NCBI GenBank assembly: GCA_008180335.1
Contig: VTEF01000004.1
Location: 533,061 to 597,060, forward strand
DNA length: 64,000 nucleotides
Reading direction: 5' to 3'
Origin: Priestia megaterium
GTDB taxonomy: Bacteria; Bacillota; Bacilli; Bacillales; Bacillaceae_H
The position numbers were made by a program, and so were the translations under genes. Under the pieces are notes generated by a model. It was not told the DNA's origin, did not search any database, and worked only from the letters and a program-made list of their open reading frames with translations. Positions within the stretch are counted from its first letter, which is position 1, and every line of letters starts with the position of its first letter. Of this stretch, positions 46,290 through 55,197 are shown piece after piece.

Positions 46290-46418
46290 CTAACTTTTTA
46301 TTGCCTTTACTGCTATTATTTGTTGTGCCGCTTTTTGAATTTCTTCTGAAATGGCTACGCCTGATTCATAGGTTTCATTTAACTGAATAGTAGGAATAGA
46401 AGTAGAAAAAACTACAAT
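46290..46418 (-). other. Possible gene fragment upstream of proB
   Basis: A 42-codon open stretch on the proB strand with no start codon encodes a protein-like string containing LNETYESGVAISEEIQKAAQ and ends at a stop 100 bp before proB. It looks like the tail of a lost gene, but I cannot name the family and chance is possible. Confidence 0.2.
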
Positions 46419-46458
46419 TTAATGAAAAAAGACAAAAAACTAGAGGAGGGTATTGCCA

Positions 46459-47925
46459 TTGGAGCGAAACCACACAATAATGCAATTTTTTGAGTGGCAT
46501 ATTAAAGCGGATGGGGCACATTGGCACCGATTAAAAGAATTAGCGGCTGAATTAAAAGCAAATGGCATTGATTCTGTCTGGCTTCCTCCCGTCACAAAAG
46601 CGGTTTCTCCTGAAGATAATGGTTACGGAGTCTATGATTTATATGACTTGGGAGAATTTCAGCAAAAGGGAGCGATTCGAACAAAATATGGTACAAAAGA
46701 AGAGCTTCATGAAGCCATTTCTGCTTGTCATGAACATGATATTAGCGTATATGTAGACATTGTTATGAATCATAAAGCAGATGCGGATGAAAAAGAAAGC
46801 TTTTACGTCATTGAAGTGGATTCTTCCGATCGAACGGCTGCTATCTCAGAGCCATTTGAAATTGAAGGGTGGACTAAATTCAATTTTGCCAATCGAGACA
46901 ATCAATATTCGACTTTTAAATGGAATTTTAATCACTTCAACGGTACAGACTATGATGCAAGACATGACCGGTCTGGCATTTTTCGCATTGTTGGGGAAAA
47001 CAAAAATTGGAATAAAAATGTCGATAATGAGTTCGGGAATTATGACTACTTAATGTTTGCTAATATTGATTATGATCACCCAGATGTTCGAAACGAGATG
47101 ATGTCTTGGGGAAAATGGCTAGCAGATACGCTTCAATGCGATGGGTACCGTTTAGATGCCATCAAACACATTAATCACGATTTCATCAAAGAATTTGCTA
47201 TTCAATTACTTGAATATAAGGGCAATGAATTTTATTTTGTTGGTGAATTCTGGAATCCAGAACTGCAAGCTGCCCAACAATTTCTAAAGGCTGTAGAACA
47301 CACAATTGATTTATTTGATGTATCTTTACACTACAAATTTCATACTGCATCTAAAGTAGGATGGGAGTTTGATTTGACGACGATTTTTGATGATACACTT
47401 GTCAAAGCACATCCTCTCAATGCCGTGACATTTGTCGACAACCATGATTCTCAGCCTAATCAATCATTAGACTCATGGGTAGAAGACTGGTTTAAGCAAA
47501 TTGCTTACGCTCTTATTTTATTGCGAAAAGATGGATATCCATGTATCTTTTACGGTGATTACTTTGGCATTAGCGGTGATGAGCCTATTGAGCCTAAAAA
47601 AGAAGCCATTTCTCCTCTTTTATATGCTCGATATCATAAAGCTTATGGAGGCGAAGACGATTATTTTGATCACCCTAACATCATTGGTTGGGTTCGCCAC
47701 GGTTCACCCTCTATCGAGCGCTCTGGTTGTGCTGTTGTGATTTCCAATGGCGATGAAGGTCATAAGCATATGTTTGTCGGAAAGGATCGCATAGGGGAAG
47801 TTTGGGTCGATTTAACGAATACAAGAAAAGATCATATTACGATTGAAGAAGATGGATTCGGGACGTTTCCTGTCAATCGTAATAGCGTCTCGGTTTGGGC
47901 ACAACCTGAACAAGATGTAATCTAA
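46459..47925 (+). CDS. Intracellular alpha-amylase (GH13)
   Basis: A 488-residue GH13 amylase like the cytoplasmic/AmyS-type enzymes (MERNHTIMQFFEWHI start). Catalytic residues are Asp233 (DGYRLDAIKH), Glu263 (FVGEFWNPE) and Asp330 (FVDNHDSQP); VDIVMNHKAD carries the Ca-site region. There is no signal peptide, so it should act on internal glycogen-like or imported maltodextrins. The start is TTG: TTG 46459 is 8 nt from GGAGGG, and TTG 46453 is too close. It is divergent from proBA and functionally close to the maltose genes 12 kb to the left. Confidence 0.88.
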   Translation: MERNHTIMQFFEWHIKADGAHWHRLKELAAELKANGIDSVWLPPVTKAVSPEDNGYGVYDLYDLGEFQQKGAIRTKYGTKEELHEAISACHEHDISVYVDIVMNHKADADEKESFYVIEVDSSDRTAAISEPFEIEGWTKFNFANRDNQYSTFKWNFNHFNGTDYDARHDRSGIFRIVGENKNWNKNVDNEFGNYDYLMFANIDYDHPDVRNEMMSWGKWLADTLQCDGYRLDAIKHINHDFIKEFAIQLLEYKGNEFYFVGEFWNPELQAAQQFLKAVEHTIDLFDVSLHYKFHTASKVGWEFDLTTIFDDTLVKAHPLNAVTFVDNHDSQPNQSLDSWVEDWFKQIAYALILLRKDGYPCIFYGDYFGISGDEPIEPKKEAISPLLYARYHKAYGGEDDYFDHPNIIGWVRHGSPSIERSGCAVVISNGDEGHKHMFVGKDRIGEVWVDLTNTRKDHITIEEDGFGTFPVNRNSVSVWAQPEQDVI

Positions 47926-47948
47926 TTTTTCTATTAATCATAACGAAC

Positions 47949-47977
47949 AGAAGCCGTGGATACCCACGGCTTTTTGC
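47949..47977 (+). terminator. Terminator of the amylase gene
   Basis: GAAGCCGTGG / CCACGGCTTTTT stem with an ATAC loop. Confidence 0.85.
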
Positions 47978-48324
47978 TCTCTGCTGCTTTTATTCCCTTT
48001 TATAATATCGGGAATGATAATGAACATTTACTTATGATTTGTCTTCATTTAAGATCAATGGCTTTCATCGATAAGATATCACTTTAAGCAGTGCCTTCTT
48101 TATCCTTCACTCAGCAACCTTGAATCGATAGGTTTGCTGCCGGTTGATTACAAATAAACTGCTTTCTATTATTTCCTGTGAAATAATAGAAAGCATGCCA
48201 TTCATATCAATATTTTAGCGAATTAATTTGATTAACCAAGCGGCATTCGCCCTTTTCTGTTCCACATGATTGCAATAATCAAGCAAGCTTTATTGTTAGT
48301 GACAGTAATCATACATCTTACCAC
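47978..48324. other. Gene-poor stretch between amylase and dbpA
   Basis: About 350 bp without a convincing gene. It contains a perfect 15-bp inverted repeat at 48161-48194. A 32-codon minus frame (48205-48107) with no ribosome site spans that repeat and is not counted as a gene. Confidence 0.6.
48161..48194. repeat. Perfect 15-bp inverted repeat
   Basis: GCTTTCTATTATTTC / GAAATAATAGAAAGC with a CTGT loop. No T-run follows on either strand, so it is not a standard terminator. It lies 130 bp past the convergent dbpA stop. Confidence 0.85.
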
Positions 48325-49770
48325 CTACTTCATAGCTTGATGAACTTTTAGTTGTTTTCCTTTTATAGTCGTGTGTTTCATCGCCTTTAAGACTACAGGA
48401 CCTTTTCCATTTAAAATATCCACATACGAGACATTTTCTTGAATCGTGATAATGCCAATATCCTCTACACTCACTCCTGGAATTTTAGCAATAGTTCCAA
48501 CAAAATCGACTGCCCGAATCTTCTTTTTCTTCCCTCCATTGAAATACAATTTCATAATGTCTTTATTTAATGCTTCCCCTTTACTTTCTTTTAAAAGAGG
48601 GCGCATATGGAGCTTCTTTCTAAATAACGGCTGTTTTTGTGCTACCTCTTCTTTTGATGGTGCCGGCCGTGTTGGTATTTTAAAGCCAATATATGTTTCA
48701 ACATCGTGTAAAAACTTTCCTTCATATGGTGTCATGAAAGTAATAGCTTTTCCTGCTTTTCCACCTCGGCCTGTCCTTCCTATCCGATGTACATAACTTT
48801 CTTTCTCTAAAGGAAAATCATAATTAATAACATGTGTAATATTATCAATATCAATCCCTCTAGCAGCTACATCTGTTGCCACAAGATAGCGGAATTTTCC
48901 TCTTTTAAAGTCATTCATTACTGCAAATCGGTCTTCCTGCACCATGCCTCCATGGATTTTATCGCAGGGATAATGAGCAAGCTTTAATTGTCTAAATACC
49001 TTTTCAACCTGTTCCTGCGTGCGACAGAAAATTATACAGCTATCTGGATTCTCAACAATTGTTATTTCTTCAAGCAACGATAATTTTACATTATCTGGTA
49101 TTTCGATTAATTCATGAATAATGGCTTTTGTTGTTACTCCATCCCCTTGCACTTCAATATTGATTGGACTCTTCATGTACTGCTTGCAAAGTTGTTCAAT
49201 GTCATCGGGAAATGTAGCTGAAAAGAGCATCGTCATTCGATTCGTAGGCAAGGTTTTTATAATGGCTTCTACTTGGTCAATAAACCCCATATTTAGCATT
49301 TCATCCGCTTCGTCAATGACTAAATATTGAAGACGGTCTATTGAAAGCGTTCCTTTCTCAAGATGGTCTAGCACTCGGCCTGGGGTGCCAACCACTATAT
49401 GTGTTTTTTGCTTTAGTTCGACTTTCTGTTTTGAAAATGATTGCTTTCCATAAATGGCCGTTGCCTTCAATCGCTTAAACCGTCCAATGTTCGCTAAATC
49501 TTCGCTTACTTGGGCAGCGAGTTCTCGGGTGGGTGTTAAAATGAGCGCTTGAGGTTTATTTTCTGACCAATTAACCATTTCACAAATAGGAATACCAAAA
49601 GACGCTGTTTTTCCACTCCCTGTTTGTGACGTGACAACCAAATCTTTTCTTTTTAATGCTACTGGAATGACTTTTTGTTGAACTTCTGTGGGAGTAACAT
49701 AATTCAAATCTGTTAGTGCTTTTAAAATCTCTTCACTTACTTGATAATTTTTAAATTGATTGATACTCAT
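48325..49770 (-). CDS. dbpA: DEAD-box RNA helicase DbpA/YxiN
   Basis: An ATP-dependent RNA helicase for 50S ribosome assembly, 481 residues. The core has the Q motif, SQTGSGKT (Walker A), DEAD, SAT and [10 protein letters not shown]. The last ~75 residues ([22 protein letters not shown] onward) are the DbpA RNA-binding domain, which in YxiN and E. coli DbpA recognises hairpin 92 of 23S rRNA. A long leader may be used for cold-shock control, but none is evident here. Single gene, RBS AGAGGGAC upstream. Confidence 0.92.
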   Translation of the reverse strand: MSINQFKNYQVSEEILKALTDLNYVTPTEVQQKVIPVALKRKDLVVTSQTGSGKTASFGIPICEMVNWSENKPQALILTPTRELAAQVSEDLANIGRFKRLKATAIYGKQSFSKQKVELKQKTHIVVGTPGRVLDHLEKGTLSIDRLQYLVIDEADEMLNMGFIDQVEAIIKTLPTNRMTMLFSATFPDDIEQLCKQYMKSPINIEVQGDGVTTKAIIHELIEIPDNVKLSLLEEITIVENPDSCIIFCRTQEQVEKVFRQLKLAHYPCDKIHGGMVQEDRFAVMNDFKRGKFRYLVATDVAARGIDIDNITHVINYDFPLEKESYVHRIGRTGRGGKAGKAITFMTPYEGKFLHDVETYIGFKIPTRPAPSKEEVAQKQPLFRKKLHMRPLLKESKGEALNKDIMKLYFNGGKKKKIRAVDFVGTIAKIPGVSVEDIGIITIQENVSYVDILNGKGPVVLKAMKHTTIKGKQLKVHQAMK

Positions 49771-49849
49771 ATTGTCCCTCTCTTTTTGAACGTTTATCTC
49801 TTTCTTAACAGGTCGTGTGGCGATTTCTATTTTAACGAAAAACCCTACT

Positions 49850-50437
49850 CTAACGGTCTATTTTTTTAAAATACTGATAGATTTTGTTTAATTTTTTGTC
49901 ATGTTTTCCTTTTGGGCTTTCCATGTTACCGAATTCAAAAAATTTCACTGTTTTAATGCCGACAAAATTAAAAACTGCTTTTTTCATTAATATTTTATGC
50001 GAATTATTCAAGAAAAACAGCGGATAATTTGTCGGTCCTTTCATAGTAGAAATACATACGACAGACTTTCCTTTTAAAAGACCCTCTGGCAGAAGCCCCC
50101 CCTTATCCTTATAGGCAAAATCTGAAGCAAATAGTTGATCAATATATCCCATGAGCATGGCAGGAGGTCTTCCCCACCAGATGGGATAAATAAAGACGAT
50201 TTTATCTGCCCAGATAATCTGTTGCCTATACTTTTCAAAATTAGGATCACAATGCATGTCGCGTCTTCGTTTTTTACGATTAAATACAAGGAGTGGATCA
50301 AAATTATCTTCATACAAGTCCAATACCTGTAACTCTTTTATGCGAGAGTTCTCACTACTCCCTTTCATCACTTTTTGCAAGAATTCATAGTTTAGACTCT
50401 CATGATTAGGATGTGTATAAACGACTAGTATTTTCAC
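49850..50437 (-). CDS. NAD(P)H:quinone oxidoreductase, flavodoxin-like fold
   Basis: A 195-residue FMN/FAD-binding protein of the NQO1/modulator-of-drug-activity family: [20 protein letters not shown] at the flavin-phosphate site and [20 protein letters not shown] at the isoalloxazine site. Such enzymes reduce quinones by two electrons, protecting against electrophile or oxidative stress. It is divergent from a MarR regulator, which probably represses it through the palindromes between them. RBS GAGGTGGCC precedes the ATG. Confidence 0.85.
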   Translation of the reverse strand: MKILVVYTHPNHESLNYEFLQKVMKGSSENSRIKELQVLDLYEDNFDPLLVFNRKKRRRDMHCDPNFEKYRQQIIWADKIVFIYPIWWGRPPAMLMGYIDQLFASDFAYKDKGGLLPEGLLKGKSVVCISTMKGPTNYPLFFLNNSHKILMKKAVFNFVGIKTVKFFEFGNMESPKGKHDKKLNKIYQYFKKIDR

Positions 50438-50453
50438 AAGGCCACCTCTTTAT

Positions 50454-50540
50454 TTATCATTTGATAACAAAATGATACCTTCTCTCTTTTTTATTGTCAA
50501 ATGATAATTGTTTTATGATAATTATTTTGTTATCTTGTCA
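50454..50540. promoter_or_regulatory. Operator cluster between the quinone reductase and MarR genes
   Basis: Repeated palindromic units: TTATCATTTGATAA (50454-50467, perfect 6-bp arms), TTGTCAAATGATAA (50494-50507, one mismatch) and a looser GATAA...TTATC pair near 50517-50534. The shared half-site TGATAA suggests one MarR-type dimer binding several sites and controlling both genes. Confidence 0.6.
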
Positions 50541-50556
50541 ATAAGAGGTGAGGATT

Positions 50557-50991
50557 GTGAACAAGAAAGATTTGTTTGATAAATTTATGGCTTTTACGGC
50601 TTCTGTCCATCGTGTAACACACGAATTAACAAAAGATGTGAAATTAGAATTAAATACTGTTACGCCAGTTCAATATAGTATTCTTGAGTATATAGCTGTC
50701 AGTCAGCCCGTTACCCCTAGTCAAGTCAGTGATTGTCAGCATATGTCTATGCCAAATACGAGTCGAGAGCTTAAAAAATTGAGCGAGAAAAATTTAATCG
50801 AAAAATTTTCAGATACTAAAGATCGAAGAAAGCAATATATTCGTCTCTCGAAAGATGGAGAAATAATGATGAACAAAGCTTTCAAATGCACAGAAATTCA
50901 ATTCCTAAACCGAATACAAAATAGGTCGGAAGAAGATTTAGAGGATATTAATCGTGCATTAGATACACTCCATACAAAGCTATTTTATTAA
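50557..50991 (+). CDS. MarR-family transcriptional regulator
   Basis: A 144-residue winged-helix protein. The helix-turn-helix lies at residues ~58-80 (VTPSQVSDCQHMSMPNTSRELK) and the wing at DTKDRRKQYIRLSKDG. The start GTG 50557 follows AGAGGTG by 6 nt; the earlier in-frame GTG lies inside that ribosome site. It probably represses itself and the divergent quinone reductase. A Cys in the recognition region (SDCQHM) could sense quinones or oxidants, as in related MarR proteins; this is inference. Confidence 0.85.
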   Translation: MNKKDLFDKFMAFTASVHRVTHELTKDVKLELNTVTPVQYSILEYIAVSQPVTPSQVSDCQHMSMPNTSRELKKLSEKNLIEKFSDTKDRRKQYIRLSKDGEIMMNKAFKCTEIQFLNRIQNRSEEDLEDINRALDTLHTKLFY

Positions 50992-51007
50992 CTTGTTAAT
51001 GGATTAT

Positions 51008-51046
51008 ATTAGGCACAGTAACATATTGATTGTTCCTGTGCCTAAT
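51008..51046 (+). terminator. Hairpin after the MarR gene
   Basis: ATTAGGCACAG / CTGTGCCTAAT arms plus AACA/TGTT, 17 bp past the stop. There is no T-run, so its terminator role is uncertain. Confidence 0.45.
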
Positions 51047-51179
51047 CCTTGAATGCTATAGGTAAAATCCAAAGAAAAGCGGCTTACGAATGTTCCATAT
51101 CTACTACTCCCCTGTTGACATTGTCAGTCGTTTCCTGATGATTTTGGCTCATTCCCCCGCGTGCGATGGCGAGCTATAT

Positions 51180-51926
51180 TCAATTAATATTATAATATCT
51201 CTTCTTAAATTTATAAGGTGAATATTTCACATGTTTATCAAATACTTTGCTAAAATATGAAGGATCTGGGTAACCAACTTCTAAAGCGATTTGTGTAATT
51301 GATTTATCTGAGTTAATAAGCAATTTCTTGGCATTTTCAATCCGTAAATTTGTTAAATACATAGTAAACGTCATGCCAACTGTTTCTTTAAAATATCTAC
51401 TTAAATACTGAGGGTTTAAATGAGAATGCTGAGCAATTTCGTTCAGTGTCAGTGGCTGATTATAATTTTTATGAATATAATCCAAAATGGAATTGATTGC
51501 CTGCTTAGAAGAACGAGCAGGTTTGGATGAAATACTATCCAATAGGGAAACTTGGTTAATTGACTTGATTGCTTTATCAACTGCCAGCTCAATATCCAAC
51601 GTACGAGCAGGTTTTAACAGATAGTCCAAAACGTCATGTTTTAATGCCGTTTGCACACAGTTAAAATCTTCAGCAGCAGTAATAATGATTATTTTTACAT
51701 TCGGTAAAACTTTCATAATCTCTCTTTGAACACTGAATCCATTTTTACCAGGTAATTGAATGTCCATCAGAATGATATCAGGTTTAAATCTGTTAGCAAG
51801 TTTAATCGCTTCAACTCCGTTTTTAGCATCTTCTAAAATGGTTAAATTTAAAAATTTTCTTTTTAAAATAAGCCTTAATGCTTGTCTTTCTAAAGGTTCA
51901 GCATCAACAATCATGAGTCTACACAT
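51180..51926 (-). CDS. AraC-type response regulator with altered acidic pocket
   Basis: A 248-residue regulator. The receiver domain (residues 1-120) keeps the phospho-acceptor Asp55 (DIILMDIQLPG), Thr83 and Lys105 (LLKPAR). The usual Asp-Asp pair near the N-terminus is Asp8-Ala9 (VDAEP), so one Mg2+ ligand is missing. The C-terminal AraC domain (~145-245) has two helix-turn-helices (LTLNEIAQHSHLNPQYLSR; SITQIALEVGYPDPSYFSK). It is 24 bp downstream of the sensor gene with AAGGAGG before the ATG. It probably controls the divergent aldehyde dehydrogenase gene. Confidence 0.88.
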   Translation of the reverse strand: MCRLMIVDAEPLERQALRLILKRKFLNLTILEDAKNGVEAIKLANRFKPDIILMDIQLPGKNGFSVQREIMKVLPNVKIIIITAAEDFNCVQTALKHDVLDYLLKPARTLDIELAVDKAIKSINQVSLLDSISSKPARSSKQAINSILDYIHKNYNQPLTLNEIAQHSHLNPQYLSRYFKETVGMTFTMYLTNLRIENAKKLLINSDKSITQIALEVGYPDPSYFSKVFDKHVKYSPYKFKKRYYNIN

Positions 51927-51950
51927 TGCAAGCCTCCTTTATTGCTTCTA

Positions 51951-53162
51951 TTAATCAATACATGGAATAGAGATAGAAACCACGGTACTATCATGTAAGT
52001 CGCTTTTGATCGTTAAGCCGTATTGATTCCCAAAGTAGTTTTGGATTCGGCTGTTTATCCTGTGCAAGCTAGGTGCTGCATGGGATTGCACATTTTTATC
52101 AATCGAGTTTACGGTATTTATGATGTGAGATTCCATTCCTTTTCCATTATCTGAAACCTCAATTAAGAGACCACTGTTATTTACCATTATACCGCACAAT
52201 GTAATTTCTCCATCGGATTGTTTATCTTTAAGACCGTGAATCAAGCAATTTTCAATAATAGGAAGCAGGATTCCAGTGGGTATTTTATACTCCAATACTT
52301 TGTTATCAACTTTAATTTTATAAGAAATCCGTTCTCCATATATTAACATTTGGATATCCAAGTATCGCTTCATATTTTTAAGTTCATCTTTTAATTGCTT
52401 AAAGTCCTCTTTGTTGTTCAGATTATACCTAAGCCAGTCTGATAAATTAAATATTAATTCTTCTGTTTGCGGTGCATTTTCAATTAAAGCCATTCGTGCC
52501 ATTGTATTTAATGTTGTGAAAATGAAGCGAGAATTTATTTGTGATTGATTTGTTTTCGATGTTATGTTTTTTATTTGATGTTCAAGATAAACACGTTCTT
52601 TATTTTCTTTTGCTAATTTTTTCTGTGTTAGTTTAACCATTCCCATTTGTTCGATATATCTAGCAAGATGTGAGGCAAAATCAATATTCCTCTCAAATTC
52701 TTCACTTTCAATAACCGGAACGGTTTCTAGCGCTTTTTGAAGTTGATGAAAGGGAATCTCGTACGCTTCAGATAGCATTTTAATGTCAATAGATTGATGT
52801 GTTTGTTTACCGTAAATAAGAACTTGTCCTATTATAACTGAACCTATATACGTGCCATTTATATTGATCGCAGCTACACAATTCACCAAGCCGCTTCTAT
52901 CTTTATAGGTAATGGTTTTATTTTTTTGCATGGCTAAAAAGGCTGCTTGTGAATCATCAATTTGGTATTCTTTAGCTCCTTTCTCAGATGCGTAAATCAA
53001 TTCAGAAAAAGGTATTAAATTACTTTTATTACGTACAGATACGCCATAAATATCAACGACTCTAATTGGGGCATTTAACCAATTTTCTAGTTTAATTAAT
53101 TCTTTTTCAAGGGTTTCTATATTAATAATATCATCAAATTTAATGTTTTGTAGTACATCCAT
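51951..53162 (-). CDS. PocR-domain sensor of the histidine-kinase type lacking the phospho-His
   Basis: A 403-residue soluble sensor. The PocR ligand-binding domain occupies residues ~10-170 (NWLNAPIRVVDIYGVSV, GLVNCVAAININGTYIGSVIIG), followed by a coiled coil (~185-205) and a LytS/YesM-type kinase module. The phosphorylation motif, normally QINPHFLFNTLN, reads QINSRFIFTTLN: Arg212 (codon CGC) replaces His. The ATP-binding N box (IENCLIHG, Asn305) and G box (VSDNGKGM) are intact. PocR domains bind small hydrocarbon-derived ligands such as diols. How it signals without the His is unclear. Confidence 0.87.
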   Translation of the reverse strand: MDVLQNIKFDDIINIETLEKELIKLENWLNAPIRVVDIYGVSVRNKSNLIPFSELIYASEKGAKEYQIDDSQAAFLAMQKNKTITYKDRSGLVNCVAAININGTYIGSVIIGQVLIYGKQTHQSIDIKMLSEAYEIPFHQLQKALETVPVIESEEFERNIDFASHLARYIEQMGMVKLTQKKLAKENKERVYLEHQIKNITSKTNQSQINSRFIFTTLNTMARMALIENAPQTEELIFNLSDWLRYNLNNKEDFKQLKDELKNMKRYLDIQMLIYGERISYKIKVDNKVLEYKIPTGILLPIIENCLIHGLKDKQSDGEITLCGIMVNNSGLLIEVSDNGKGMESHIINTVNSIDKNVQSHAAPSLHRINSRIQNYFGNQYGLTIKSDLHDSTVVSISIPCID

Positions 53163-53357
53163 TCATAACACATCCTGATTATATTTTGGAAATTTAATTG
53201 TAACAAAATTACGTATCTATATTGGTACAAGAAGCTTAATAAATAAAAAATGTACAACTAATTTAAGTATAAATATTGCAAGATTTAATCAAAAATATCA
53301 AAAAAAAAAGCTGATATTTCGAGTACTATTATTTTGAAAATAAAGAATCATTAACAT

Positions 53358-53373
53358 TTGAAAGCGCTTTTAA
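53358..53373 (+). promoter_or_regulatory. Candidate cre (CcpA) site before the aldehyde dehydrogenase gene
   Basis: TTGAAAGCGCTTTTAA matches WTGNAARCGNWWWCAW at 15 of 16 positions, 75 bp before the start at 53449. Catabolite repression is expected. Confidence 0.6.
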
Positions 53374-53448
53374 AGCAAAGTAATAATTTATTTTTATATG
53401 TATCAACGCAATCAAGTGGGTACCGAAAAAATCGAGAGGGGATTTAAT

Positions 53449-54822
53449 ATGCAACTGTTATCTAAAGAGTTACAATCTGTAGAAGAAGTAAGAGAACTTA
53501 TCGTTAAAGCTACACATGCTCAAAAGATAATGGCATCATTTTCACAAGAAAAAATTGATGTCATTGTTGAAAAAATGGTATTGGCAGCCGGTAAAGAGGC
53601 CGAAAGACTTGCAAAATTAGCAAATGAAGAAACAGGATTCGGCAATTGGCAAGATAAAGTCATTAAGAATACATTTGCGAGCAAAGTCGTTTATGACTAT
53701 ATCAAAGACATCAAAACAGTCGGCATTTTACATGATGATCCTTCCGCTAAAATAATGGAAGTCGCTGTTCCCATGGGTGTAATAGCAGGATTGATTCCAT
53801 CAACCAATCCAACTTCAACTGTTATTTACAAAGCATTAATTGCTCTAAAAGCAGGCAATGCCATTATTTTTTCACCGCATCCAATGGCTGTAAAATCGAT
53901 CATTGAAACAGTTAATATTCTAACCAAGGCAGCTGTCGAAGCCGGAGCACCAGAAGGCATTATCGGATGTATGACACTTCCAACTAAAGAGGGTACGGAT
54001 GAATTGATGCAACATCGTGACGTCTCGTTAATCTTAGCAACAGGTGGAGAAGCGATGGTTAAAGCGGCGTATAGTTCAGGAACACCGGCAATCGGTGTAG
54101 GACCTGGTAATGCACCAGCCTTTATAGAGAAGTCAGCAGATATCAAAGTGGCAGTTAAACGAATTATGGACAGCAAGACATTTGATAACGGTGTTATCTG
54201 TGCTTCAGAACAGTCTATTGTTGTCGAACAAGTGTCTAAAGAAGACGTTGTGCAAGAGTTTAAAAACCAAGGTGCTTACTTTTTAAGTGATACAGAATCT
54301 GAACAGCTGTCTCAGTTTATTTTGAGAGATAATGGAACAATGAATCCAGCGATTGTTGGAAAGTCCGCTCAAACAATCGCTGATTTAGCAGGGTTAACTA
54401 TTCCTAAAGAAACTCGTGTTCTAATTTCAGAGCAAACGACAGTTGGAAAATGGAATCCGTACTCCAGAGAAAAATTAACGCCTATTTTAGCCTTTTATAG
54501 TGAAGAAACATGGGAGGCTGCATCTGAAAGATGCATTGAATTGTTAATGAATGAGGGAAAAGGGCATACATTGGTTTTACATTCAGATAATGAAGCGATT
54601 ATTAAAGAATTTGCATTAAAACAACCTGTTTCAAGAATGCTTGTTAATACGCCTGGTGCACTTGGAGGCATCGGTGGTACGGTAAATCTTGTACCGGCAC
54701 TGACGCTTGGATGCGGAGCTATAGGGGGAAGCGCTACTTCTGACAACGTTGGTCCATTGAATCTAATTAATATTAGACGTGTTGCATATGGAACAAAAGA
54801 ATTAGAAGATATAAAAGTATAA
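53449..54822 (+). CDS. Acylating (CoA-dependent) aldehyde dehydrogenase, EutE/PduP-like
   Basis: A 457-residue CoA-acylating aldehyde dehydrogenase that interconverts acetaldehyde (or a longer or substituted aldehyde) and acyl-CoA. The NAD site is IPSTNPTSTVIYKALIALK, and the catalytic Cys is Cys251 (NGVICASEQS). The chain starts directly with the catalytic domain and lacks the N-terminal microcompartment-targeting helix of EutE/PduP, so it acts free in the cytosol. GAGAGGGGATTTAAT supports ATG 53449 over 53398. The divergent PocR/AraC pair suggests induction by an alcohol, diol or aldehyde; SauS-like sulfoacetaldehyde use is an alternative. Confidence 0.83.
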   Translation: MQLLSKELQSVEEVRELIVKATHAQKIMASFSQEKIDVIVEKMVLAAGKEAERLAKLANEETGFGNWQDKVIKNTFASKVVYDYIKDIKTVGILHDDPSAKIMEVAVPMGVIAGLIPSTNPTSTVIYKALIALKAGNAIIFSPHPMAVKSIIETVNILTKAAVEAGAPEGIIGCMTLPTKEGTDELMQHRDVSLILATGGEAMVKAAYSSGTPAIGVGPGNAPAFIEKSADIKVAVKRIMDSKTFDNGVICASEQSIVVEQVSKEDVVQEFKNQGAYFLSDTESEQLSQFILRDNGTMNPAIVGKSAQTIADLAGLTIPKETRVLISEQTTVGKWNPYSREKLTPILAFYSEETWEAASERCIELLMNEGKGHTLVLHSDNEAIIKEFALKQPVSRMLVNTPGALGGIGGTVNLVPALTLGCGAIGGSATSDNVGPLNLINIRRVAYGTKELEDIKV

Positions 54823-54893
54823 GCACTATTTTATACAGATGAATGTTAAAGAACAGCCAATACTTTTATGTTCACTCCTGAAACTTAAAAAAG

Positions 54894-54926
54894 AAAAACA
54901 GAGCAGCGCAAAGATGCTCTGTTTTC
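54894..54926. terminator. Terminator between aldehyde dehydrogenase and the helper gene
   Basis: AACAGAGCA / TGCTCTGTT stem with flanking A- and T-runs. Confidence 0.8.
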
Positions 54927-54932
54927 TCTTAT

Positions 54933-55172
54933 TCATCCAAACCTTCGAAGTTTCGGGAAAGAAATTAGCCCTAATAAGTTAATGTTATGTTCCTTGCCTT
55001 TCGAACGAACCTTGCTGAAGAACGCTCCTAAAAAGTCTTCCCATACTTTTCCTAACATTTTCTTAGAATTAGGATTGCTCTTAATGGATTGAATCGTTAA
55101 GTTTATTGCTGACTCTAGATGGGAAATAGCTTGTTTTAAATGATCAATGACATCATTATTTTGGTCACTCAT
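54933..55172 (-). CDS. Small helper-type protein of the P-type ATPase operon
   Basis: I do not recognise this 79-residue protein. It is soluble and mostly helical (DQNNDVIDHLKQAISHLESAI-type amphipathic region), with a basic second half (FFSKVRSKGKEHN). AAAAGGGAGGTC precedes ATG 55172, nearly identical to the ribosome site of the next gene upstream. The open frame extends to 55289 but overlaps that gene. It is the last gene of the three-gene ATPase operon. Confidence 0.65.
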   Translation of the reverse strand: MSDQNNDVIDHLKQAISHLESAINLTIQSIKSNPNSKKMLGKVWEDFLGAFFSKVRSKGKEHNINLLGLISFPKLRRFG

Positions 55173-55197
55173 CCGCGTTGACCTCCCTTTTATAAAG

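Noticed and set aside
44037-46452. Possible proline T-box riboswitch for proBA
   Set aside because: Some Bacillus proBA operons are T-box controlled, so I looked, but there is no GGGTGG-type antiterminator sequence or leader of adequate length upstream of 46189.
48107-48205. 32-codon minus ORF over the 15-bp inverted repeat
   Set aside because: It reads like protein but has no ribosome site, and the repeat explains part of its sequence.
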